Below are positions 13,550 to 23,760 of a stretch of DNA of 64,000 nt, one piece after another. Source of the stretch: Erythrocercus mccallii (taxonomy: Eukaryota > Chordata > Aves > Passeriformes > Dicruridae); the NCBI GenBank assembly GCA_013397435.1, contig VZRG01000007.1:270847-334846 (forward strand), read 5' to 3'. The notes under the pieces are model-generated. The model searched no databases. It was not told where the DNA came from and worked only from the letters and a program-made list of their open reading frames with translations. Made by a program: the position numbers and the translations under genes. Numbering within the stretch: the first letter of the stretch is position 1; the number at the start of each line of letters is the position of its first letter.

Positions 13550-13563
13550 GTTTCCATGGCAAC
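13550..13563. promoter_or_regulatory. RFX-type X-box motif
   Basis: GTTTCCATGGCAAC is a full near-palindromic X-box, the dimer site bound by RFX transcription factors, which regulate many ciliary genes. It is a high-information 14-base match. Nearby bases include CCACCAAAACCACAATGTG, but no promoter or gene start is evident. Function as an enhancer is inference. Confidence 0.4.
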
Positions 13564-15544
13564 TGCCACCAAAACCACAATGTGCTTTCAGCACAATAGC
13601 AACTATTGCACCTGTGTACCAACCGTTCTTTCTGTGGTTTATGTTTTTTCTTCTCAGACAGTGGTGTGGAAGCAAAAAAAAAAATAAATCTGTGACCTAG
13701 AAAACTTCAGGCATTACTTCAGCTGCTCTTGCAGGTACTATTGTTAACTGTATCTCTCTTGTATTTTCTTAGAATTAAGTTCAAATTATCTGTATTCACC
13801 AAGCTGAAAAAAAATCACCCCAAAACTATCGATGGAAGTATGTGTGCATGTGTCTGCAGGGAAATAGAAAAGCACACTGCTTAGTTTGCATGGCACCCTA
13901 GAAAAATAGGCAGATAAATTGTACAGTGATAAAAAATTATCTTAGGAGGCTGTGACCCATATCAGTAAAAGCCAGAAATGAACAATTCTATGTGGCCACA
14001 TAAGCTGTCTATAAAAACAGTCATATGAAAAGCCTTTTTCAAACTTCTCTTTTCCACTCAAGCCAAGGAAACATCAGAGGCATCATTTCCATATATTTTC
14101 TTGAGAGTGGATGCCAGAAACACAAGAGAATGGGAAATTATCTGAAGTAAGGTGAGGTAAAAATAGCTCATTTTTATTTCTAAATGTGTGTCTGAGTCTC
14201 ATTTAGAGTTAGTTGCACTGACTTAACTGATTGAAGTGAATGTCATGCTCAAGAAAGAAATACCGATGAGGAGAAAAAAGAATTTACCTGGCTAAAGTGG
14301 AATTTCCCACTAGAAAAGATCATGTAGGAACCTCCAGAAAAGTGGGTCCAATTCTCCATCTAACCTTTTCATTATGTATTCTCTGAAAAAATAAAAAGAA
14401 TCAAATAACTTCAATTCCCTCCTGAAGGAAGAAATGATGTTGCACTTCTAATTTTGAGGGACAGTCAGACACAACAGTGATGGATGCTGAGTTTGAATAC
14501 CAATAAGATTGAGTTCTGTTCCTGTAATACCCATTACCATATCTGCCTTACCAAAAGCTTATTATTCCTATACTGTCTCAACTGGAAATTTATGCCCTCT
14601 GTTTTTGCAGAGAAGTAAACATAAATCAACATGCTACTTGCACACTAAAATCCCTAAACAAGGCATACAAAAATTTCTTCAAAAGACATCCTAGGCAAAA
14701 GAAGGTCAAAACCAGTCAACATTGCTGGAATAGAAGAATGACTAGCCTGTTCAGAGAAGAATAGGGAAAAAGGAATTACCAGATGTTCCTCAGTGGAATA
14801 CTTCATGATCCACTCTATCGAAGAGAATAGATCTATTCAACACAGCTAAAAGAGACATTTTAGCTAGCAGTATTGAGAGCCTGAAAGTAAAATTCTGTTA
14901 CCACTGTGACCTCTCAGGAATTGCTACACCTCAACAAAATGCCTTCATATTCTTTTCTTCATATACAATATACTCCTTGCCCCATCTCCACAGCCACCAC
15001 TTATGCACTAGGAGTGTGGGGAATTTGTTTTTATGCATGAATTTATAAACACCAGCCATCCTTCCCTTTCTAGTATATAATTCAGATTCTCCTGCATAGT
15101 TGCATAGAATACATTCCCTTTGTCATAGATTGAGAAACAAACTGGGTTTACCACTTTCACTCAAGTAACAAGCCACAGGATAAAAGTCCCTCAACCTAAA
15201 TACAGAGAATTAAGCCCTACCACCAAAAAGGAAGAGAGAAGATACAAGAACTACTCTTTTTTGTTCATTTCTGCTCTCCTAAAGCTAATGCAAAAGATGC
15301 TTCCTGTTGCTTGAAGTATTATCTATTTTTTTTTTCACTACATGTGCAAAGTAAAACATAGAATGGTCCTAAATTATAACCTCAGGCTTGAATAACCTGA
15401 GGTCACTATAGATTTTATCTGCTGACTGAGGCCCAGTGCTAAATTGTTAAAAAAAACTAATGATTACTATGAAATGACAGGTATAACCTATGCAAGTAGC
15501 CACCCACTTTGACTTACTAGTCAGATGCAGGCCAAATTTTCAAA

Positions 15545-15572
15545 TGACACTATAAAGGGGTTTATAGTGTCA
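15545..15572. repeat. Perfect 12-bp inverted repeat (hairpin)
   Basis: TGACACTATAAA and its exact reverse complement TTTATAGTGTCA flank a GGGG loop, giving a perfect 12-bp stem. It carries no T-run after it and is not inside a recognised repeat. Confidence 0.85.
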
Positions 15573-18330
15573 GTTTCATTCACATGCATGAATCCTATTG
15601 ATTAACCTACACTAATAGAAAACAATTGCATGAGATAGCAAATTATTCTGGCAGACAATCCACTAATATATGAGGAATGGTCATCATCTCTATGGTGACA
15701 TTCATTAAGACAGAAAATTATTTGCTGCCGGGGATTTCTGCTCAGCTATTCCCAATATTTTTAGACAATGGCAAATGGGGGACACTTTTTGACTGTCAAG
15801 TATTGCCCAAGAAATGAAAGAGAAAAAAAGACAAAGACACAGGACAAAGTGAAATTCTGCATGTTGAGGTCATTAAGTTTTCATTCTGTGCATTAAACAT
15901 TAATGAATAAACTAGAATGTAAACAGTGATGAATAAAAGAAAGATTGTTTTGTTTTAACCATTTTTATTTAACTCAGATGAGACATTTTGTTTCTGAAAT
16001 ATTTAATTTAGAGGTTCTTGATAGTCTCTTCAGTTATAAAATACCAAATTGTAATTAGATCATGAGACTTAGCTAGCTGGACTAAAATGCCAAAACAAAA
16101 AGGTTATTTAATCATCAGAGTAATAACTGTTCCACTCTGAAGACGGCTCTTGTATAGTTTGCTCAAGCCAAATCAAACTGTAGTGATTCTTGAACACAAA
16201 ACGCTTCAGGATCAATATTCACAGTCATGCAAGTATCAAAAAACCTGGGCATTTTCCAGGACATATGAGAAAACCTTGAGTTCATTTCCCAGTTCTGACC
16301 TATTCCCATTTTTATATGTGTTAAGGAACATACATTGGACTTTAAATCTCTCCATGGAAGAGATGGTTTTTCCAATATCCTACAGCCAGCACTGTCGCTG
16401 CTGCCTCTCAGAAATCTGCCCACAGCCTGCTTGTGACTGGAACCTGGAAGACAGTGCCATGCTCGCAGAGAAAGCTGTCCTTGGAAATAAATTACTTATG
16501 GCATGACACAATTGAATCTGTTTCTGAGGTTAATCCATAATGACACAAATGGCTGGTTTTGCCTGTGAACTCACTGTGTTAAGCAAGTGCTGATCTTCCT
16601 GGGAGAGGGAAGTGAATCCTGCTGACTCACCAATGCAAGTGAGAGGTTGGAAGGAAGATTGAGAATGACCCTGAAAAATGAAAGCTGAGGCAGAACAGCC
16701 CTCAAGGATGCAAACTCAGGGACATATCTGGAGGCAAAATTTGGTTCATAATAATTATAAATGCTTTTATAATTGAAAAGGCACTCCATAATAAGATTAA
16801 TTCTGACAATATGAAAAATATGTTGACTATATTAACAGCAGTCTGAGAAAACTCCCAGGCAGGTGTCTATAAGCCATCAGTATCTATGTAGAAGGCACTA
16901 ATAATTCAAAATGAGCACAGAAGGTAACAATATCATTTGGAGACTGCAAAGGACTAGAGAAGATAGAGTAGAAGAGTTAGAAATAGGGTCCATAAGCCAT
17001 ACAAGGTCTGCACAGACCCCTCTTTGATAGCTGTTCATCCAGTTTGCTCTAAATTCAAATTATTGAATATTACATATTCAAATATATATTATAATTATTT
17101 ATAAATTAAGCTTCTATCAAAAGAAAGGTATTCTTATTTCCCAGCCATATGAATAAAACCTCAAACCTGTAAGATGTTCCAAAAAGACAGGCTGAACTTA
17201 CGTGAAGCATTTCTTCTACAGGAACTGCATTATGTGGAATCTGATCAGAAAACTAAGATCCAGATGTTATTGTGCACTGTTGTTATTGATCCCACCTGTA
17301 TGCTCTTTTAATTACACAAAACCAATAAGAAAGTATTGTATAGTATTTTCATGTGTATTTTCAATTCAGAAGCACTGGAATGTAAGAACAGTGTTCTCTA
17401 TAGGCAGACCAATACAATGCCACTTTTCCTGTGACTGTGACCTTCCTTTTTTATATCAGGACCAACTCTAAACTCCTCTTTCTAGACAAAGTTACTATGA
17501 ACTTTATTAAAATAAAAAGGACAATTGACATTTAAAAAAAATATTTAAAAAATGTTCTCATAGTGCCTCAGAGAAATTCTAAAAATCTTACACTGTTTGT
17601 CTTGAAAACTGCAGGCTAATGTAGGCACACACCTGAGCTCTGCTTTTCTAGTGACCAGCTGGAAGTCTGAACTTCAAAATCCATCACAAAACCAAACACA
17701 CAAAACCAACACAGGCTGTTGACAGTTCTGTGATTGATCTGTCAGTCTTGGCTGTGTAGAAAACATTGAATACCCAGTGGAACAGATTATTCCACAGTCC
17801 AGTGGTGGTGGTTCTGGCCTGGGACATAGGAAAGTGTTTACAATCTGAACCAGTGACACTATAGCTCTCTACCTGAAGTAGAAAAGTTTGCAGATTATTT
17901 TATATTTGCCTATGATCTCTCCTGTCTTTTTCATCTACTCCTCCTTTAGTCAAAACTTTCGTATCTCCTTACTTTTATCTGGAAGAAACTCCTTAGAAGC
18001 AATTTTAAGGACATTTCTATAAAAAAACCCAAACAATTTAACGATCTGGTTTTCCACCGGGAGCCCATGTTGTCATAAAAATCTTTATCATCTATAAAAA
18101 TGGTCCCCTGACACCTAGTTGCAACTCTCCCAGGAGAGAATCATCAACATCAGCAAAATCTCAGCTCTGTCCAGCCCTGACTTCTGAGAAATATGGATTC
18201 TGGATCTTCTCAAGCGATGCATAGTAAGCAGAGACAAACAACTGACAGTCACAAGTTCCTTCAAAAAAAGGAATAAAACCTCAAAAAAGCTTATTTATCT
18301 CTCTGCATTTCTGAATCCTAACAATAGTAC

Positions 18331-18469
18331 CTGCATGTGCTACACACTGCCACTCCACCACCTCTGCAATGTGTCAAGGAGGACTTGAATCATCTCTGAT
18401 GGACGTCGGCACACACCGCGCCAAGCATCTGACAGCGATCTGCGTGAGCTGCTTGTGATTGATGCCAAC
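18331..18469 (-). other. CpG-dense candidate exon or conserved element
   Basis: Six CpG dinucleotides lie within 41 bases (18404-18444), sharply above the CpG-poor surroundings. On the minus strand, the block ends at ACATGCAG|GTACTATT, a good splice donor, and begins after TTGTAACAG, a possible acceptor with a weak pyrimidine tract. All three minus frames contain a stop before the donor or are short, so a protein-coding internal exon is unlikely. A noncoding RNA exon or a conserved regulatory element fits better. I do not recognise the sequence. Confidence 0.3.
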
Positions 18470-19052
18470 CTGTTACAAATCATTTGTCTCCAACAAACTG
18501 TTCCCAAGTTTTTTGTTTGATGCATTTGATGCGAACTGGGAGGGAAAAATAATAATTTAATAATGCAACATGTCAGAGCTAACTTTTTTATTCAGTAGGA
18601 AAACTGTGCTTTGTTATGTTACTGGATTAAGCTAAAACATCTAATGCTCAGGTTTAGAGCAATGTTTCAGTAATGAATTAAGTAGTTCCACTTGTGTTGA
18701 GAAAGGCAAACACAAAGGATTATTTCTTTTGCTGCCTTAGTCGAAGGCCAGCCTGTCCTTCCCATCATGTTGATGAACTGGCAAGCAGGGCAGTACCTCT
18801 TGCAGGACAGCTGCTCTCAGCACTGGCTGAAATCCTGCCAGGGTAGTGAAGAAAGCCATTTGCCCAGTGGTAATTTTGTCACAGCTAAGACACCGCGGGA
18901 GCCAGGAGCCCCTACTTGGGTAGGAGTGCTTTATGCTACTGATGAGAGATACAGTGGTCAGTGCCAGGCTGTGTGGTGCCAACACCATATGGAGTTGTGC
19001 TTCCTTGGTTGCTCTGACCTTCTTCATGAAGGGAAGATGTCACACTGCCCAC
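18470..19052. other. GC-richer unique stretch of unknown origin
   Basis: Between the two candidate exons lies a stretch, mainly 18740-19052, that is less AT-rich than its surroundings and open for about 96-105 codons on both strands. No repeat or protein family is recognised. Overlapping open frames on both strands argue for base composition and not coding. Confidence 0.4.
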
Positions 19053-19162
19053 CTTGGCACCTCGTTTGGCATGTAAAAGAGTAAGGAGCTGGTAAAGGAG
19101 ATCACAGCCTCGGCACCTGAAGCAGTCCTCCACCCTCTCAGTTGCTGCTGTTCTCGGTCCAT
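19053..19162 (-). other. Candidate exon with strong acceptor
   Basis: On the minus strand a pyrimidine-rich tract ends in GGTTTCCTTTTCCTAG, a strong acceptor, directly before ATGGACCGAGAACAGCAG at 19162. A possible donor, GCCAAG|GTGGGC, lies at 19053, giving a 110-base exon. The frame from the ATG stays open for about 40 codons and runs past the donor. No protein family is recognised. It lies about 580 bases upstream, in the minus sense, of the CpG-dense candidate at 18331-18469, so both could belong to one transcript. This is inference from splice signals alone. Confidence 0.25.
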
Positions 19163-19432
19163 CTAGGAAAAGGAAACCAAAAACCAAACAAGATCTGAGA
19201 GAGAAGGGATAATTTGTAAGCTTCACTGATGAAAAGGTCTAAAATATTAACCATATTTTTAACTTTTTTGGAAGTTTAAAAAACCCACAAAACCCGTCAA
19301 AGACAATATTGCAAAATAACATATGACATTTAAAGGTATAAGGGGTATTGAGGTTATGGACATTCACACCTGGTGGCACCTGTCTACCCCAGTAGCTCAA
19401 ATTCTAAAACGTAAATTGGTAATGCATAGATT
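19163..19432. other. Short unique AT-rich stretch
   Basis: Nothing recognised beyond the polypyrimidine tract (minus sense) of the preceding candidate exon. Confidence 0.5.
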
Positions 19433-20073
19433 TGTGAAGGTTCTCTCTTGTTATATTTTGCTCTCTGCCTTACAAAATCTTCTCAGCCGCAAGGTCAGCT
19501 CCTGACTACTACGCTGCAAGGTGGTGCTTAACTTTTATACTAGACAATACGTATTTCATATTTACAATTAAATACCAATAACTATCCCCTATGTTAGACA
19601 GTCAACTTCTATTCTAATCCAATCCAAAAGTGCCACCATCACAGAAGAAAATGGAGGACATTAAGAAGAAGACGAAGGACAGGGAAACACCTAAATCCCT
19701 CCATCTTGCCTCACTCTAAAAGCCCTCACTCACAAGCCCTCACTTGCCTCACTCACAAGCCCTCACTCTAAAAATCCCAAAATTCTATATTTTCACCCTG
19801 TGATAAATTAACTACTATAAATATCTATATTAAACTCTTGTGGTTTGTAATTCTTCACATAGAGATGGTAATTCCTCCCATGGACTCAGATCAAAGGTAT
19901 CATTGCTGCTGGCCTCGTGCCAAGGCTTCCGAGCCCCCTGCCATGCTCTCGGACCACCCAGGGCGGCCAGAGGGATGTCCTGGGTTCTGACAGTTCTCCA
20001 CCTGAGTACGTCTGTCATTTTGTCTTGGGGAGGAGAAGGAACCAAAACCCAACTTTTCAAGAACCCCTTTACA
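19433..20073 (+). mobile_element. Solitary LTR resembling a bird ERV LTR
   Basis: The block starts with TGTGAAGGTTCTCTCTTG and can end at CCCCTTTACA, giving the usual TG...CA edges. Inner segments such as TGTTAGACAGTCAACTTC, CACATAGAGATGGTAATTC and CTCTCGGACCACCCAGGG resemble songbird ERV LTRs as I remember them. A TATA-like CTATAAATATC lies near 19816. I could not see matching target-site duplications next to these edges, so the ends are approximate. No retroviral gag, pol or env frame and no second copy of the LTR lie near it, consistent with a solo LTR. The strand follows the TATA-like signal and recalled orientation. Confidence 0.55.
19708..19774. repeat. Short tandem duplication within the LTR
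   Basis: The 20-mer CTCACTCACAAGCCCTCACT occurs at 19725-19744 and again, identical, at 19748-19767. The flanking word CTCACTCTAAAA also appears at both edges. This looks like a local expansion unique to this copy. Confidence 0.85.
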
Positions 20074-20554
20074 GTTACCACTCCATCTTCCCAATGAACA
20101 GCAACAGAGGCTGAACTGTCACCAATAAGAACTGAAAAGTCCTGGCCACAGCCACAACTTCTCAGAGAATTGTACTGTGGTTAACTGTGGTTAAGAAGCT
20201 GATTTTTCTCAAGCTGACACAACACACTCAGCTTTACCCATGCTGTAACAGGAGTGAGTCCACCATGGGCTACAAAAAGTACTCAAGAACTGGGAAAATA
20301 TATAAATGGTTACGTCTGCAACCTGCTCTGCACTACTGCAACTACATTGACATCAACTCTTTTGGTAGCTTATTTAAAGCTAGTCGAGCCAAGAATCACA
20401 GTCCCATTTTCAGCTGCAGCACACAGTCTCTCCACTTTAATCTGGAGGTCTCCATCTTACTGTCTTCTCATATCTGCTTCAGTTTTAGTAATTTAATCTT
20501 TCCAAACACCTTTCTCATGTTTTGGGGAGATCTTTTGTTCAGAAGGATCTTAGG
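20074..20554. other. Unique DNA after the LTR
   Basis: No recognised gene or repeat family. It includes the tandem RUNX-like words listed separately. The 197-codon frame at 20187-20780 runs from here through the T/G tract and lacks any protein motif. Confidence 0.5.
20174..20193 (+). promoter_or_regulatory. Tandem RUNX-like motifs
   Basis: ACTGTGGTTA is repeated exactly head to tail, so TGTGGTTA, the RUNX core site, occurs twice at a 10-base spacing, one helical turn. Simple tandem duplication is an equally good explanation. Confidence 0.3.
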
Positions 20555-20617
20555 GTTTGTTTTTTTGTTGTTTTTTTGGGGGGTTTTTTTTTGTTTGTTT
20601 GTTTGTTTGTTTTGTTC
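20555..20617. repeat. T-rich and (GTTT)n low-complexity tract
   Basis: T runs broken by GGGG lead into five GTTT units. The opposite strand is A/C-rich. It is a plain low-complexity tract, not a poly(A) tail with a recognised element. Confidence 0.9.
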
Positions 20618-22989
20618 TTTTAAAGATCCATTATTTCTGGCAGTTGAATTTGTCATTTTACTTCTCTGGGTTGGTAACTGTAGTGTAAGTAACACTCATG
20701 AAAAGGCAAGGGTTCAGTTCAATGTTCCCAGGCTGAGTGCCTTGGCTCTTCCAGGCAAAGAAAGCTTTTTCTGGAGGTGAAGCATTTAATAGGCCATTAT
20801 CTGGAATTATTAATCACCAACAAATACCACCTCATTCTCCCCCCAGTTTTAAAGTTATGATCTAGTACCTTCAAGAACTGAAAGTAAGATAACTTTGCTG
20901 ACAATTTGTACAGAAAAAGAAATAGTATATGACAAGAAATTATGAATTCTAACTCTGTAACCACACTCTGGAGGCCTCAAAAATGTCTCATGAGAAAGAA
21001 TCTCAAGTAGCTATTATTTAAAGCATCTTTTATTTTCTAAATGTCACTGAAGCAAGCAAGGGTTTTCATTATAGCAATAGATCCAGAGTGAATTTTTTAT
21101 ATGGAGTAGAAGAGGATGATCTACTTTAAAATCCAGTGAACACTTGGGAACATTTGCTTTGAGAGACATCACATTGAGGAACTGCATGGCATGATGCAAG
21201 ATCAGTAAATACCAAGATATCTGCAATCTGGCTGTATTTGCTAGAATGCCTAGCTAAACCATACATGTTCAGCCTGTCAGTAAATCTAGAACAGTTTTCC
21301 CAGGAAATATTAAGGAAATTTTCTTCTGAAATTAAACCCTAACTGTGACAGATTATATGCTAAACTAGAACAGCTAGTGTTTTTGTAGACTTTTCCAAAG
21401 CGACAATTTGTGGCCACAGGTGATGTTTATCCCTCTGCTTCACCTAAGGATCAACTGTCTCTTGCACCTGTGTAGGTTTTTACTCGTAACCAAACTGAGT
21501 TCTGCAGGCTCAAGAAATGCCACATCTCTTCTTGGCACTTTTACAGCGAAATATTGTAATTCACTTTACTCTGCCCTTCTTTCTGGCCTACGATAAATGA
21601 AAAAAAATAAACCACAAAAAAACCACCCTGATATTCACACACTACAGATTATGTCCTTTGACCATCTCAGAGTTAGGGAGCTACTTAGCTAAATTTAGTC
21701 AGATAGGATCATCCTACTGTCATAAGGAAGAACCAGGTAAATAAGACCATTCCTTCCTCCTTAAGACAATATAAAACATAACCGGGCTGCAGATAAATTT
21801 CCTATCACAACTACCATGGACCGCATTTTTTTGTCCAGAGAAAATAAGCAATGCTGATTCTTTAGTATGCAAGACTACTAATTTCAAAGTTCTCCTCACT
21901 TTGTTGAATAAGTTGTTCTAATTTATCTAGCTGCCACAAGATCCTGCTGTTGTAATGCAAGCTGCCCCCCAGGTTTTTTAATACATCACAGACCAAGCAG
22001 TTCTAAAAGCCAAGAAAAGCACTGCTTTCAACTATTTCCCTACTAAATTATGCATTTATTGTAAATAAATAACTTTTGGAGGACTTGACAAAACACTGTG
22101 GGTTTTCTCTAGCACTGAGGCAAGGTTATATCTATCAATTATATAAGGAAAATGAAAATTTTCAATTCCTATGTGTCTGTCAGACTCAAATTAAAAATCT
22201 ATCTCTTGACTATTACAGCTACTGGTACTTCACATACAGGCATAAGTATAGAAGCACCTAAAAGAAATCCATTCAGCAGCAATCGTTTAATCTGAATATA
22301 AAACAGCAATCTCTCAAGAAAGGACTCCTATATTCCCAGACTACCTATTCCACAAGAAATAAAAAATGTAAAGCCCCAGTCCCTTCCACTTAGTGGCACA
22401 TTTGTATTACAAGAATCACACTCATGGTAAACAGCTTCTAACAAGAGTAGTTACAACTCCTCCCTAGAGAAGGAGGATGAAATAGGACAAGACACTGAAG
22501 ATCAACATGAGGCTCAAGAGCTGGCACTAGGAGAAAGATTTCAGATATCCAATCCCCAAAAAGTATTCATAGGCACAGGACCCTTCTTGACAGATGGATA
22601 ATTCCCTAAGTATGTGGCATATCTGACTTTCAGGAATCAAGCCTGATGTGACTGATAAGACAAGTGTGAGGCTTAGAGGAAAGGTGAGAAGAACAAAAGA
22701 CATTTGACTTGTAATCTTGGTGGCTAGTTTATGTGTGTGGGAAAGGAATAACACAAATAAGGCAACAGCAATACAAGACCAGCAAATAACAAAAAAAGGA
22801 AAATTAAGGGATGTAAAAACTCTATAGGCATAGAAATAATTCTAACAACATGTTAGCAAATGCAATTAAAATTGGACAGAGTAGATAATTGCCTAGAAAT
22901 TAATAACCTAAATTATAGATCCAGCAACAATTATTTTATATCTTCTGAGTTTGGGATAGTACATGAAAACCAACAAATTCAGACTTTTT
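20618..22989. other. Unique noncoding DNA
   Basis: About 2.4 kb without a recognised gene, RNA or repeat. Open frames are all below 65 codons apart from one 75-codon minus frame without motifs. Confidence 0.55.
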
Positions 22990-23760
22990 TAAGTTAATAA
23001 ATGAAAAGTTGTTTTGGCCCTTTAGTCTGCCTGCAAAGATAGAAGAGACTGAAACAAATTCTGAAGTTAAAAAATAATTAAAATATACGCTAAATGAAAA
23101 AAGAAATGTAGCAGTATATCATGTAGGCTGCATCCAACTATAATCACTTTTGCTAATGAATCTGATTTTTTAAATTAAGGAAATGCTATAGGTCTCATTT
23201 ATCTGGACTTAATTAAGACATCTTGCAGGAACATAAGATGAAATTATTAAACTAGAGAAAATTTGTACTAGTAAAAATATTATAATGCCTATAAAAATAG
23301 TTTATAGACAAGACAAGAATAGTAAGGGAGTAAGGGAGACTGGATCTTTGGCAACCATATTTCACATTTACATTAACAACTCAGCCATAATAAGTAAGAG
23401 CACACTGGTGAAATCCCAGAATCATGTAATGCTGAGAAGCTTCTCAAAGCAGCAAGGACTCTAGCATTGTCTTGGAAGAGCTGGAAGACTGGGAAATAGA
23501 TGTAACTAAGGGTCGAAAATAACTATTTTTAAGTGCAAAGTGACAGCTTTCAGGACAAATATCAGTAATTTCAGCTAAGGATTGGGAGTTCATCCCATAA
23601 GATGAAAAGAAAAAGAAAGAAAGGAACACAGCTGTTTATTTCAGGATGAAACACAAACCACCAATGTACTGTTGTTGGGAGACATGCAACCTTAAATAAG
23701 ATGCCTGACAGAAAGCACTTCCTTGGAAGTTAAAGAAATAACAATGGTTGTGCTGAAACA
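22990..23760 (+). mobile_element. Possible ancient CR1/L3-like LINE remnant
   Basis: Weak plus-strand matches to the old CR1 reverse transcriptase region are seen: CTCATTTATCTGGACTTAAT, AGCTGGAAGACTGGGAAATA and TTTTTAAGTGCAAAGTGACA in the expected order. Many substitutions and indels intervene, and no open frame survives. Edges are guesses. Confidence 0.35.

Larger units (their letters stand above)
12771..18330. other. Unique noncoding DNA
   Basis: About 5.5 kb with no recognised gene or dispersed repeat. Separate entries give the X-box at 13550 and the hairpin at 15545. Open frames (for example 12848-13192, 114 codons) have no family motif. The 118-codon frame at 16150-16506 likewise lacks any recognised feature. 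Confidence 0.5.

Noticed and set aside
18737..19226. Overlapping 96- and 105-codon frames on both strands
   Set aside because: Open frames on both strands point to base composition; no family recognised. Only the splice-like edges were kept as findings.
20187..20780. Longest open frame (197 codons, plus)
   Set aside because: It runs through a T/G low-complexity tract giving Phe/Leu/Val-rich sequence, has no motif, and overlaps open frames on other frames and strand.
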